Source: Mangrovivirga halotolerans (GTDB lineage: Bacteria; Bacteroidota; Bacteroidia; Cytophagales; Cyclobacteriaceae). From it: DNA of 64,000 bases. The notes beneath the pieces were generated by a model. The model worked only from the letters and a program-made list of their open reading frames with translations, did not search any database and was not told where the DNA came from. Positions within the stretch are counted from its first letter, which is position 1. Each line of letters begins with the position of its first letter. Both the position numbers and the translations under genes were made by a program. Shown here one piece after another: positions 54,304-63,598 of the stretch. The stretch is taken from the NCBI RefSeq assembly GCF_026241165.1, contig NZ_JAPFQN010000003.1:542028-606027 (forward strand). The letters run 5' to 3'.

Positions 54304-54814
54304 TTTCCTTTTTCGATATAAATAATGAACCAACAAGTATCACCAGCAGAATGACTGCAATTAATTCAAATGGAAGTAAGTATCGTGTCATGATTTCTAC
54401 TCCAAGTGATTCTACAGGATGCCCCATTAAAGGGATATTGTTATCAGTACTTCTCAATGAATCACGAAAGCTACTTTGAGAATAGATCTGTGTGAATAAT
54501 AGAAAAATTGCTAAACCGGCAAGAATTCCGGGTATTACACGATGATTACCTGCTTTGATGGTTTTTCCATCAGCCCTGTTGGTAAGCATGATACCAAATA
54601 TTATTAAAACAAGGATACCTCCTGCATAAACCAGCAATTGAGTTACACCTAAAAATTCTGCCCCGGCCAAAAGATAAAGACCTGCTATACCTAACAAACA
54701 TACCAACAGACCAAACGCAGCATGTAAAATATGCCTGGTAATTAACACAAATAAGGCACTGATTACAGTAATGACTGCGAAAGAGTAAACTGCTATGGTT
54801 CCTGCATCAAGCAT
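54290..54814 (-). CDS. nuoJ: NADH-quinone oxidoreductase subunit J
   Basis: A 174-aa membrane subunit with five hydrophobic segments. The pi-bulge-containing third helix is GVTQLLVYAGGILVLIIFGIML, with VYAGGI highly conserved in NuoJ. Shares its first base with the stop of nuoI and overlaps nuoK. Standard length. Confidence 0.93.
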   Translation of the reverse strand: MLDAGTIAVYSFAVITVISALFVLITRHILHAAFGLLVCLLGIAGLYLLAGAEFLGVTQLLVYAGGILVLIIFGIMLTNRADGKTIKAGNHRVIPGILAGLAIFLLFTQIYSQSSFRDSLRSTDNNIPLMGHPVESLGVEIMTRYLLPFELIAVILLVILVGSLFISKKENDTN

Positions 54815-55545
54815 TATTTATCTTCTTTTTTGTTGTCATCATTATTACCCTCTTTCTTTTTCTTCATCGGCCTTGGAATAAACTTGGGCTTAGCAGCTTT
54901 GGGTTTAGTGGAGTCTGCAGACTTTTCACTACTTTCTGAAGTTGCTCTGCTTTCAGCTTTTTCCCTGGCCATTGCTGCTTTCTCCTCCATTGCTTTTTCC
55001 AGGTCGGCTTTTGCATCACTGATCTCTTTTTCTGTCATCTTACTGAAAGGGAAATTGTGATCTGTAATATCAAAAGTGCTGTAATCATAATCCTGGGACA
55101 TTGTCAGACACTCAGTAGGACAAACCGTAGTACATAAACCACAAAAACAGCATTTAGCCATATCGATATCAAACTTGGCTGCATGGATACGCTTTGGAGT
55201 TCCATCAGATGTTTTGCCGATTTCCTCAGTTGCTTTTACAGGTTCTATATCAATGCAGTCAACCGGACAAACTTTGGCGCATTTATCACATACAATGCAA
55301 TCTTCTATTTCATTATGAAGCTGATATCGTCCTTTTTCCGGAACAGGCATTTCAAACCTGGGATATTGCACAGTAAATAAACCCTCTTGTTTTTCGAAAT
55401 ACTTTTCGCTGTCGACATTTTCTAAGCTTCGTTTTTTTCTGGCAAGAGGTATGTGCTTCCAGGTAGTTTTTAAACCTGTAATCAGGGTGTCAAAAGCCTC
55501 GGTTATATTTCCAAAATATGTGTTATTTGCTCCTTTTCTTTTCAT
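54814..55545 (-). CDS. nuoI: NADH-quinone oxidoreductase subunit I (two 4Fe-4S)
   Basis: A 243-aa ferredoxin-like subunit that carries electrons through clusters N6a and N6b. The start ATG at 55545 (MKRKGANNTYF) overlaps the nuoH stop (ATGA); a longer reading frame upstream lies inside nuoH and is not native. The two cluster motifs are CIVCDKCAKVCPVDC and CCFCGLCTTVCPTEC. The last 60 or so residues form a highly charged tail (AMEEKAAMAREKAESRATS, then a Lys-rich KPKFIPRPMKKKKEG) that is absent from E. coli NuoI. It may bind neighbouring subunits or lipids. Confidence 0.93.
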   Translation of the reverse strand: MKRKGANNTYFGNITEAFDTLITGLKTTWKHIPLARKKRSLENVDSEKYFEKQEGLFTVQYPRFEMPVPEKGRYQLHNEIEDCIVCDKCAKVCPVDCIDIEPVKATEEIGKTSDGTPKRIHAAKFDIDMAKCCFCGLCTTVCPTECLTMSQDYDYSTFDITDHNFPFSKMTEKEISDAKADLEKAMEEKAAMAREKAESRATSESSEKSADSTKPKAAKPKFIPRPMKKKKEGNNDDNKKEDK

Positions 55546-56642
55546 CACAACAATGCCAATTTCCAAAGTCCGACAATAAATATAATAATCAAAGCTGCAG
55601 GAGTAAGATATTTCCAACCTAAATTCATTAATTGGTCTACTCTTAAACGTGGGAATGTCCACCTGATCCAGATCTGACACAATACAAGTGTCATAGCTTT
55701 CAGACATAACCAGAAAATACCCCATAAGTCAGCTGATATAGAGCCCGGAGTACCTGATGTCCATTCTGCTAATTTAAGTGCTCCTATATTTGGGAGTGGT
55801 GTACTCCAACTACCCAGGAATAAAACCACCGCTAGAAATGAGGTTAAGAGCATTACTCCATATTCTGCCAGCATGATAATGGCAAATCTAAAGCCTGAAT
55901 ATTCAGTGTGAAATCCGGCAATAAGTTCTGATTCAGCTTCAGGCAGGTCAAAGGGTGCCCGGTTACTTTCCGCCAGGGAGGTTATAAAGAAGATTACAAA
56001 CCCTATAATGAGTGGAGGCATTCTGAATATATTCCAGGATAATATCCCTCCATATTTTCCAACATTGATTCCTAAAAATTTAAGCCCGAATAAATAGCTT
56101 TCGGTGTTCTTAGTAGCGCTTTCGTAAAATATACTCTGTTGCATACTTATTTCCTGGAGGTCTAAAGTACCACTCATCATTATGACGCCAAGAACTGCTA
56201 ATCCTAGGGGGATTTCATAAGAAACGATCTGGGCAACTGATCGATAAGCTCCAATGATTGCATATTTATTGTTCGACCCCCATCCGGCCATTAAAATACC
56301 TAATATGTCAAGTGATACGATGGCAATTGCATAGTAAACGCCTGTCGCTACGGTAGATCCAGTGATGTTTACGCTCAAAGGAATGACAGCAAATGCAGCA
56401 AACATTGCAACGAATATAATAGTTGGTGCTATTGCAAATAATGGTTTATCTGCCGCAAAAGTGAAAATATGTTCCTTTTGAAGCAATTTTAGAATATCTG
56501 CGAAAGTTTGTAACAGACCTTTATAGCCTACTTCCATCGGGCCGTAGCGATCCTGAATAAAAGCACTGATCTTACGTTCTGCATAAATAGCTATCAGACC
56601 ATAAAATACAAGAAACCCTAAAAAGAATAAAAAGCTTATCAT
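55545..56642 (-). CDS. nuoH: NADH-quinone oxidoreductase subunit H
   Basis: A 365-aa, eight-helix subunit that forms most of the quinone-binding cavity. It has AERKISAFIQDRYGPMEVGYKGLLQTFADILKLL near the N-terminus (given as separate parts: AERKISAFIQDRYGP and GLLQTFADILKLL), ESNRAPFDLPEAESELIAGF and the C-terminal RWTFPRLRVDQLMNLGWK. It is the first nuo gene here; nuoA-G are not in the window, and a murI gene lies upstream, 132 bp away. Confidence 0.95.
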   Translation of the reverse strand: MISFLFFLGFLVFYGLIAIYAERKISAFIQDRYGPMEVGYKGLLQTFADILKLLQKEHIFTFAADKPLFAIAPTIIFVAMFAAFAVIPLSVNITGSTVATGVYYAIAIVSLDILGILMAGWGSNNKYAIIGAYRSVAQIVSYEIPLGLAVLGVIMMSGTLDLQEISMQQSIFYESATKNTESYLFGLKFLGINVGKYGGILSWNIFRMPPLIIGFVIFFITSLAESNRAPFDLPEAESELIAGFHTEYSGFRFAIIMLAEYGVMLLTSFLAVVLFLGSWSTPLPNIGALKLAEWTSGTPGSISADLWGIFWLCLKAMTLVLCQIWIRWTFPRLRVDQLMNLGWKYLTPAALIIIFIVGLWKLALL

Positions 56643-56774
56643 ATCGCCGTAAAAATAGGTTTAGGCGTTTAACTTTTATTTAATGTTTCAACTAACTGTT
56701 CGGGGGCTTAATTGTTAGTTGAATTCTAATACGAATGTAATACTGAATTGCTTAAATGACAATAAACTCAACAC

Positions 56775-57584
56775 CTAATCATCCCACAATGGATATTTTT
56801 CAAGATGAACCTCTTTTTTGAAGAAAAAACGAGTGCTGAATTCAAAATTTGCCGTATAATCTGAAACGTAAAAGTGATCTTCTCCCTCAGGTTTTTCATT
56901 AAGAAGATTATTGTATTCCAAATAGCCTCTCAATGCTTTAGCAGTTATCACACTACTGTCTATTACATCAGTTGATTCTCCAATTAACGATTGAATTTCT
57001 TCTTTGATCACAGGATAATGCGTACAACCTAAGATCAAGGCTGAAATATCTTTCAATACAGGGTTTTCAAGGTATTCTGAGATAATCGCCTCTGTGATTT
57101 CTTTTTTATGAAAACCTTCTTCGATCATTGGCACCAACAAAGGGGTAGCTAATGATGAAAAATCAATATTTGCCTTGATATCGTCTATTTTTTTCTGATA
57201 AACACCAGAATTAACTGTTTGCATAGTTCCAATCAAGCCAACTTTCTTATCTCTGTATTTTTCCCTCAAATGATCGATCACCGGATTTATAACGTCAAAA
57301 ACTTTTGCTTTTTTACCGGTGTATTCTCTGATTAGATCATAAGAAGCAGTACTGGCTGAATTACAGGCAATCAAAATAACTTTGCATTTTTTCTCCAGAA
57401 GCCACTGGCTGATCTTTACTGAATAAGATTGTATAGCTGCAGTTGATTTGTCACCGTAGGGTAAGTGAGCGGTATCGCCAAAATATATGATTTGCTCATT
57501 TGGAAGCAGTTCTTTTACAGCACGGGCGACAGTAAGGCCTCCAATTCCACTATCAAAAATACCAATAGGTTGTTTTGCTTGCAT
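56775..57584 (-). CDS. murI: Glutamate racemase
   Basis: A 269-aa cofactor-independent racemase that makes D-glutamate for peptidoglycan. It opens with GIFDSGIGGLTV. The two catalytic cysteines are in ACNSAST (about residue 75) and LGCTHYP (about residue 186), both intact. Cytoplasmic and essential in most bacteria. It lies 30 bp downstream of a hypothetical exported protein gene on the same strand. Confidence 0.96.
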   Translation of the reverse strand: MQAKQPIGIFDSGIGGLTVARAVKELLPNEQIIYFGDTAHLPYGDKSTAAIQSYSVKISQWLLEKKCKVILIACNSASTASYDLIREYTGKKAKVFDVINPVIDHLREKYRDKKVGLIGTMQTVNSGVYQKKIDDIKANIDFSSLATPLLVPMIEEGFHKKEITEAIISEYLENPVLKDISALILGCTHYPVIKEEIQSLIGESTDVIDSSVITAKALRGYLEYNNLLNEKPEGEDHFYVSDYTANFEFSTRFFFKKEVHLEKYPLWDD

Positions 57585-57614
57585 CGAAAGTAATTTGCAA
57601 CAAAGATTAAAAAA

Positions 57615-58160
57615 TTACTCTGAAAATCTATCAGAATCTATAGCTGAATTTACACTTTTGACCATTTTCAGGTTCTTTTCTTTATCGAATATGAATAGAA
57701 AATACGTGGTTTCTGCATTATTTTCTTTTACCATAGCGGTTAAAGTATTGTTTTCCGGTTTTGAGAAATACAGCACATTTGCCTCCTGGTATATGTTTTT
57801 GTTGCTATGAGGTATCAGTGGATCTTGATAATCTTCAAAATAATTATAGCTATCAAGTATTCTTAAAGAATCGTAAACCGGTTTTCTGTTTTCTGGCGAG
57901 GCCAGCTCGTATAGAAAAAGTTTTAATGGAATGAATATTACGCTATCACTTACAACGAAATCGTTATTTTTTTCTTCAAAATATAATTCGATGAATTGAT
58001 AGGCCTTTTCTTCTAATTTGTACTTGTCATATTCCGCCCTGCCGACAATAATGTCTGCTGCATAAACCGGGTCATTTTTGGCACCACAAACATTTTGAGA
58101 GTAAAGATCCATACTCAAAGTTGTAGCAAAGAAAAATAAAATAAACTTTAACTTGATCAT
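57615..58160 (-). CDS. Hypothetical exported protein
   Basis: Starting at the ATG at 58160 gives 181 aa with a good signal peptide (MIKLKFILFFFATTLSMDL, then YSQ). A TTG start at 58190 would add ten residues before it. The mature protein is mixed alpha/beta, ending SAIDSDRFSE, with no motif I recognise. NVCGAKNDPVYAADIIVGRA opens the mature part. It lies directly upstream of murI with a 30-bp gap and may be co-transcribed. Function unknown. Confidence 0.6.
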   Translation of the reverse strand: MIKLKFILFFFATTLSMDLYSQNVCGAKNDPVYAADIIVGRAEYDKYKLEEKAYQFIELYFEEKNNDFVVSDSVIFIPLKLFLYELASPENRKPVYDSLRILDSYNYFEDYQDPLIPHSNKNIYQEANVLYFSKPENNTLTAMVKENNAETTYFLFIFDKEKNLKMVKSVNSAIDSDRFSE

Positions 58161-58234
58161 CAAATTTGATAAACGGATTGATGACGCCAAAGTTAATAAA
58201 GTTTTGAATTAGCTTTTATTTGGTTCTTAATACA

Positions 58235-58262
58235 AAGGGCCTGCAATATATTGCAAGCCCTT
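58235..58262 (-). terminator. Terminator after the endonuclease gene
   Basis: AGGGCCTGCAA (58236-58246) pairs with TTGCAAGCCCT (58251-58261) with one mismatch, around TATA. The following T tract on the minus strand is interrupted (TTTGTATT). Confidence 0.6.
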
Positions 58263-58282
58263 ATAAACTTTCTGTTTAATTT

Positions 58283-60208
58283 CTAATATATGAATTTAAC
58301 TGTGTGATCGACTTCTTCACTGTCAAAGTGAAATAAGTATATAGTGTTTGCTTTTAGATTTGCTTTAAGCCTCGTTTCAGGTTGATCTACATTAATTAAA
58401 TATTCTTGTTGTCCCGATAAATTAATTATTGAAAGCTGACCTGTATAATTCTTTTTAACTTTTACAATCAATTCATTGTTGTTTTCCGAATATTGAATCT
58501 GGTAATTTCTTTGTTGCTGATCCTGACTAATTGATCTGATATTTAATACTTCCTTATTGCTTTTTAGCCGGGAAGATGAATTACCCCAAATATTGGAAAC
58601 TAACTCGGGATGATCTATAAAAGGATTTCTATTTCCCTGATATTGGTAGGCAGCTTCATTTCTTGCTATTTCTTTCTGGCTTACCGGATCATTGATATGC
58701 CAGTTTAGTAATAATTGGACGGCCCATGGTTCAAATGCAGTTGAAGAAGTACCGTTAAGAATTGCATCAGAATAAGCATTATTATTTTCCCATCCCGCTA
58801 TAAGGTCTTCATATCTGGTAGCCATGTAAAAATAGGCTCTGGCTATATCTCCCTTGAATTCATCGATTGGTTCAAATACAATTCCTGTATATCCAGATGT
58901 CGAAGTTCCTGAGCCTAGTTTACTGCCGTTAGCAGAAATGTAAGATGCAGAGCCTACTTCACCATAGGGATAACTACCTCTTTTGCTATTGACATAGCCA
59001 TCTGTTAAGAATATATGATGGATATCAGATTCCATAGGGGCAGAACTGCTAAACCAGCTTTTTGGAAAAGAATGTTCACGGTTATAACAATCCCCTTCTC
59101 CACTATAATTTCCGCATTGTGAGTTTGTGGAAGTATAGACATAAGGATCGGCACCATTTGGGTTTTCACTATAAATGTCTAAAAGTGAATTGTCATTTTC
59201 GTAATAAATATCTCTGCTGTTGCTGGAATAGAAATTCCAAATTGAACTATATGATCTCGGGGTGTGGGAGTCCTTGATGATCGTATGAAGAGCTGATTTA
59301 AGTTGAAAACCACTTAAGCCATCTGCACTACTATAATACCCATCTAATGTGCTTCCTCCACCGTTATTGCTGCCGGTACTTATGCTAAAATAAGTCAATT
59401 CAGAACCCCCAAAGTCACCCCCTGAAACGATGGTTTGACCGTTATAGTCAAGTGAATAACTTCCATATCCATAAAAACAGCAGATACCGTCACCGTAGCT
59501 ATCATAGATTGTAAAAGAATAATCCCCGTCAGGAAGACAAAAAGATTCAGTATAACTTTTGTTGCTTTGATATTGTGATCCCGAAGAAATTGTAGCTCCT
59601 GTAGATTGATCTTTTAGGATCCAGGATGTTTCATAGCCATAGTTATCAGTTGTCAGTGATAGAGTTATCTCAGTTTCCAGACAGCTATCTCCGTTACCGG
59701 GAGGTAATTGTGAGGATGAGGGCTGATAATCGTCTACGTAAACTATTTCGTTTCCATCAAATCCATTACGGTCATAAAATCTAAGTCCGATTTCGATTGA
59801 ACTTGTAGTAGGAGTATAAACATATTCGATTTTTTGCCATTGACCGGTAATGTTTTCGTTGGAATAGTTTCGGTAACCATCCACATATAATCTGGCTGCC
59901 ACACTACCTTCTGTGTGGTAAACCCAAACTGAAAATGTATAAGACTGGCCCGGTGTCACGGAAATAGTTTGTCTGAGGTCTGTGCTGCTCTGGCTGTTTG
60001 TCATTACCGTGACTTTTGCAGAATAATTACCTGAGCGGATAAAGGAGGAAGGAGAGATTGTGATTCCATTATCTATTGTCGTCCATTCCTCAGGCGAATT
60101 GCTTGTCCACGATTCGAATGATCCATTGGAAATCTGGCCGTGAGTTATGTTATTCAGGAAAATTGAAACGATGAATAACATGATCGATCGATAAGAAAAG
60201 AGTTTCAT
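58283..60208 (-). CDS. Secreted endonuclease I with carbohydrate-binding-like and T9SS domains
   Basis: A 641-aa secreted nuclease. A signal peptide (to about residue 24) is followed by a carbohydrate-binding-like beta-sandwich (about 27-165, NGSFESWTSNSPEEW), then a domain with the motif YDSYGDGICC (about 175-275) common in marine Bacteroidota exoproteins. The endonuclease I domain (about 290-540) has DCYNREHSFPKSWF and DIHHIFLTDGYVNSKRG, covering the metal-binding His/Asn region of EndA-type nucleases. The last 80 residues resemble a type IX sorting tail, somewhat degenerate. It would degrade extracellular DNA or RNA for nutrient or matrix release. Confidence 0.87.
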   Translation of the reverse strand: MKLFSYRSIMLFIVSIFLNNITHGQISNGSFESWTSNSPEEWTTIDNGITISPSSFIRSGNYSAKVTVMTNSQSSTDLRQTISVTPGQSYTFSVWVYHTEGSVAARLYVDGYRNYSNENITGQWQKIEYVYTPTTSSIEIGLRFYDRNGFDGNEIVYVDDYQPSSSQLPPGNGDSCLETEITLSLTTDNYGYETSWILKDQSTGATISSGSQYQSNKSYTESFCLPDGDYSFTIYDSYGDGICCFYGYGSYSLDYNGQTIVSGGDFGGSELTYFSISTGSNNGGGSTLDGYYSSADGLSGFQLKSALHTIIKDSHTPRSYSSIWNFYSSNSRDIYYENDNSLLDIYSENPNGADPYVYTSTNSQCGNYSGEGDCYNREHSFPKSWFSSSAPMESDIHHIFLTDGYVNSKRGSYPYGEVGSASYISANGSKLGSGTSTSGYTGIVFEPIDEFKGDIARAYFYMATRYEDLIAGWENNNAYSDAILNGTSSTAFEPWAVQLLLNWHINDPVSQKEIARNEAAYQYQGNRNPFIDHPELVSNIWGNSSSRLKSNKEVLNIRSISQDQQQRNYQIQYSENNNELIVKVKKNYTGQLSIINLSGQQEYLINVDQPETRLKANLKANTIYLFHFDSEEVDHTVKFIY

Positions 60209-60384
60209 CAGGTGTAAATGTTTGGTTGATAGATGATTGAAAGTTTCGCGAATAAAATATATTCTTTTAGAAAAAGAAAATTTGACAGATTAATTATTTA
60301 TTAAGATTCAACTAACATCAAGTATTTTAAGCTGAGAAGGAATCTGAAATTTTATTAAATTGCGATCTGAATTAAAATTATATC

Positions 60385-61782
60385 ATGAAGTTAGAACAAA
60401 TATATACTGGTTGTTTAGCGCAGGGAGCTTATTATATAGAGTCTGAAGGAGAAGCGGTAGTAATAGATCCGTTACGGGAAACAAAGCCATATATTGAAAG
60501 GGCTAAAAGTTCTGGGGCAAAGATAAAATATGTGCTTGAAACACATTTTCATGCAGATTTCGTGTCGGGTCATTTGGAGCTTGCCGATAAAACCGGAGCA
60601 AAAATAGTTTATGGTCCCGGGGCAAAAACAAATTATGATATAGTTGAGGCAGAAGACGGTGATGTTTTTGAAGTTGGGAAATTGAAATTCGAATTATTAC
60701 ATACCCCGGGGCATACACTTGAAAGCAGCTGTTATTTAATGTACGATGAAGAAGGTAGACCACGTGCAATATTTTCAGGGGACACTTTATTTATAGGAGA
60801 TGTTGGAAGGCCCGATCTGGCAATCAAGTCAGATCTGACCAGAGAAGATCTGGCCGGAATGCTTTATGATAGTTTGAGAGAAAAGATCATGAATCTTCCT
60901 GATGATATTATTGTATATCCTGCTCATGGTGCCGGGTCAGCTTGTGGTAAGAATATGAGTAATGAAACTTCTGATACTCTGGGTAATCAGAAACAAACTA
61001 ATTATGCTCTGGCTGAAGATCTTTCAAAGGAGGATTTTATTAAAGAAGTGACATGTGGTATCATGCCACCACCTCAATACTTTGCAAAGAATGCTCAATT
61101 AAATAAATCAGGAGTTAAAAGTCTTGATGAAATTCTTGAAAAAGGGACAAGAGCTCTTTTGATAGATGAATTTAAAGACTATATTAATAATAGCGCGCTA
61201 GTTCTTGATGTAAGAACAGCAGATGAATACGCAAAGGGATCAATTCCTGGGTCATTATTCATCGGTATTGATGGTAGTTTTGCACCCTGGGTAGGAGCAT
61301 TGATATCAGAGTTGGATACGCCTATTTTACTGATCACTCCAGAAGGAAGGGAAGAGGAAGCTGTGACCAGGCTTTCAAGAGTTGGATATGATAATACACT
61401 AGGGTACCTTAAAGGTGGCATGAACTCTTGGATAGAATCTGGAGAAGAAGTTCAGATAATTAACAGGATAGATGCTGAAACTTTTGCAGGCTCTTACGAA
61501 AACATTCAACAGCCTGTGGATGTGAGGAAACCTGGAGAGTTTGAAACAAGTCATGTTGATGGATCTCCTCTAAAACCGCTTGATTTTATAACAGAATGGC
61601 AGGATGAATACCCTAAAGATAGGCATCTGACATTGTTTTGTCGTGGAGGATACAGAAGTATGATCGCCGCTTCAATATTAAAAGCAAGAGGATATCAAAC
61701 TGTGACTGATGTAATTGGCGGATTTAATCAGATTAAACAAACAGGAATGAAAATCGTTTCTGATTCAGAGGTAATAAACTAA
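60385..61782 (+). CDS. CstB-like persulfide dioxygenase with rhodanese domains
   Basis: A 465-aa cytoplasmic enzyme. The metallo-beta-lactamase domain (about 1-240) carries THFHADFVSGH (His54, His56, Asp58), GHTLESSCYL and FSGDTLFIGDVGRPD, typical of ETHE1-like persulfide dioxygenases, which oxidise persulfide to sulfite using a single iron. A first rhodanese domain (about 255-360) lacks the catalytic Cys (LLITPEGREE). A second (about 365-465) has LFCRGGYRS with Cys419. This MBL-pseudo-rhodanese-rhodanese order is that of CstB from Staphylococcus. The next gene, 13 bp on, is a single rhodanese, so the pair probably handles sulfide stress. Confidence 0.92.
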   Translation: MKLEQIYTGCLAQGAYYIESEGEAVVIDPLRETKPYIERAKSSGAKIKYVLETHFHADFVSGHLELADKTGAKIVYGPGAKTNYDIVEAEDGDVFEVGKLKFELLHTPGHTLESSCYLMYDEEGRPRAIFSGDTLFIGDVGRPDLAIKSDLTREDLAGMLYDSLREKIMNLPDDIIVYPAHGAGSACGKNMSNETSDTLGNQKQTNYALAEDLSKEDFIKEVTCGIMPPPQYFAKNAQLNKSGVKSLDEILEKGTRALLIDEFKDYINNSALVLDVRTADEYAKGSIPGSLFIGIDGSFAPWVGALISELDTPILLITPEGREEEAVTRLSRVGYDNTLGYLKGGMNSWIESGEEVQIINRIDAETFAGSYENIQQPVDVRKPGEFETSHVDGSPLKPLDFITEWQDEYPKDRHLTLFCRGGYRSMIAASILKARGYQTVTDVIGGFNQIKQTGMKIVSDSEVIN

Positions 61783-61795
61783 TATATCAGCAATC

Positions 61796-62101
61796 ATGTA
61801 TAAAGATATCGATACAGAAGAAGCTAAAGAACTGATGGAAGGCCCTGACACAGTTGTGATTGATGTTAGGACTCCACAGGAATGGGAAGAAGGAATTATT
61901 CCCGGAGCTTTAAAGATGAATATAATGGATCAGGATTTTGCTGAAAGAATCACTGAATTAGACAAGGATAAAAAATATTTGATGGTTTGCCGTAGTGGAA
62001 ATCGAAGCGGAAAGGCTTGTCAGTATATGTCTTCAATAGGGTTTACTCATTTATATAATCTTGACGGAGGTATGCTTGACTGGGAAGGCGAAACAGAATA
62101 A
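61796..62101 (+). CDS. Single-domain rhodanese sulfurtransferase
   Basis: A 101-aa rhodanese with VIDVRTPQEWEEGIIPGALKM and the active-site loop MVCRSGNRSGKAC, whose Cys accepts the sulfane sulfur. Cytoplasmic, no signal peptide. It follows the CstB-like gene by 13 bp, most likely in one transcript ending at the hairpin near 62134-62157. It may pass persulfide to that enzyme. Confidence 0.92.
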   Translation: MYKDIDTEEAKELMEGPDTVVIDVRTPQEWEEGIIPGALKMNIMDQDFAERITELDKDKKYLMVCRSGNRSGKACQYMSSIGFTHLYNLDGGMLDWEGETE

Positions 62102-62133
62102 AGGAAAATGACTAATTAAAAATTAAAAGAATG

Positions 62134-62166
62134 CCGGTTTTTTGAAAGAAAAGCCGGTTTTTTTGT
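62134..62166 (+). terminator. Terminator after the rhodanese gene
   Basis: CCGG (62134-62137), then TTTT, pairs with AAAA-G-CCGG (ending 62157) with one bulged base, followed by TTTTTTTG. Confidence 0.6.
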
Positions 62167-62254
62167 GTTATGTCAGGTTATTTAATAATGGACACAGTTT
62201 GGGAACTGTATTTTTCCCTTTTTTTAGTTATTTTTCAAATCAGACAATTAGCCT

Positions 62255-63532
62255 ATGGAAAAAGTTCTAGCTTTAAATGTTTCCGGACTCAGTCAAAAAT
62301 TCCTGAAAGTCAGGGATATGGTTCTGGAACTAACTGCTCCGTTAAATCCCGGAGATTTTTACGTTAAGCCCAATCTCGATCATCATTCTGTTGCCTGGCA
62401 TATGGGGCACACAACCTGGTTTTTTGAATATTTTGTGCTTCAACCTCATAAAAAAAATTATAATTTCTTCAGACCTGAATTAGAGAAGTGGTTTAATACA
62501 GGACTTACCTATTCCGAAACCTTTGAAAAGAAACAACAGTCCATCCAATATAGTAGGCCATCTGTCGAAGAGATAATTAAATATCGTAATCATGTAGATC
62601 AACACATGCTTGATTTGTTTGAAAACGATAAGGACAAAACTAAAGAAATTGAATTTCTGATTTATGTCGGAATTAATCACGAATTAAACCACGTTGAGAG
62701 AATGCTCAATGGTATTAAATTTCTATTGGGAAGCAACCCATTTAAGCCAATATATCATGAGTTTGATTCAGGAATTGAACCGAATTTAAAAATCTTCAAA
62801 GAAAATTACCTGGAGTTTGATGATGGAATTTATGAGATAGGCAGCAAGAAGAATAATCACTTCTCTTTCGATAATGAACGAGGACAACATAATGTTTATC
62901 TTGATGCATTCCAGGTATTAGACAGGCTAGTGTTGAACGGTGAATACCTGGAGTTTATGGAAGCCGATGGTTATGAAGAAGAAGATTACTGGACTGAAGA
63001 AGGATGGTTATATATAAAACAGAATAATATAGACTGTCCGCTTTATTGGGAAAAGGGAGAAGAAAGCTGGTATGAATACACACTTAGAGGATATGATAAG
63101 CTGAATCCTTATGAACCTCTAGCACACATTAGTTATTACGAAGCAGAAGCATTTGCAAAGTGGAGAGGTAAAAGACTTCTTACAGAGTATGAATGGGAAG
63201 TTGCTTGTAAAAAGCTAAGAGAGGAAATACCAGAGACTGCGAATTTTCTAGAGAAAAAGAAATTTCATCCATTGGCCAGAGTAGAGAAAGCATTTCAGTT
63301 TTATGGTGATTGCTGGGAATGGACAAGCAGTCCGATGTCAGTGTATCCTGGTTATAAAACGACATCAATGCCATTAGGTAAATTCATGCGGCCAGTAGCA
63401 GGAGGGCTTCAGGTTGTCAGAGGAGGATCCTCATTAAGTTCTTCTGAGGTTATAAGGAATACTTGCCGCCTTGGGGTATCTCCTACAGATAGGTTTTGGA
63501 TGACCGGACTGAGGCTAGCTGAATATATTTAA
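62255..63532 (+). CDS. EgtB-like sulfoxide synthase (DinB plus FGE-sulfatase domain)
   Basis: A 425-aa iron enzyme of the EgtB/OvoA/SenA group. The N-terminal DinB-like four-helix domain (about 10-165) has HSVAWHMGHTTWFFE and NHELNHVERM, giving the three-His iron site. The C-terminal domain (about 180-425) is of the formylglycine-generating-enzyme type, with RGKRLLTEYEWEVA, GDCWEWTSSPMSVYPGY and RGGSSLSS. EgtB joins gamma-Glu-Cys or Cys to hercynine in ergothioneine synthesis. The usual partner EgtD, a histidine methyltransferase, is not in the window. The neighbouring sulfur genes fit a thiol-related role, but selenoneine or ovothiol chemistry cannot be excluded. Confidence 0.85.
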   Translation: MEKVLALNVSGLSQKFLKVRDMVLELTAPLNPGDFYVKPNLDHHSVAWHMGHTTWFFEYFVLQPHKKNYNFFRPELEKWFNTGLTYSETFEKKQQSIQYSRPSVEEIIKYRNHVDQHMLDLFENDKDKTKEIEFLIYVGINHELNHVERMLNGIKFLLGSNPFKPIYHEFDSGIEPNLKIFKENYLEFDDGIYEIGSKKNNHFSFDNERGQHNVYLDAFQVLDRLVLNGEYLEFMEADGYEEEDYWTEEGWLYIKQNNIDCPLYWEKGEESWYEYTLRGYDKLNPYEPLAHISYYEAEAFAKWRGKRLLTEYEWEVACKKLREEIPETANFLEKKKFHPLARVEKAFQFYGDCWEWTSSPMSVYPGYKTTSMPLGKFMRPVAGGLQVVRGGSSLSSSEVIRNTCRLGVSPTDRFWMTGLRLAEYI

Positions 63533-63598
63533 AAAATTATAAGTTCAGGTTGGGAAAATATTACTATATGCAATAGTTTTGCTGCCCTGATTAGCACT

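Noticed and set aside
55546..55725. N-terminal extension of NuoI by 60 residues
   Set aside because: The extension overlaps nuoH in another frame and has no resemblance to NuoI; the ATG at 55545 fits the family.
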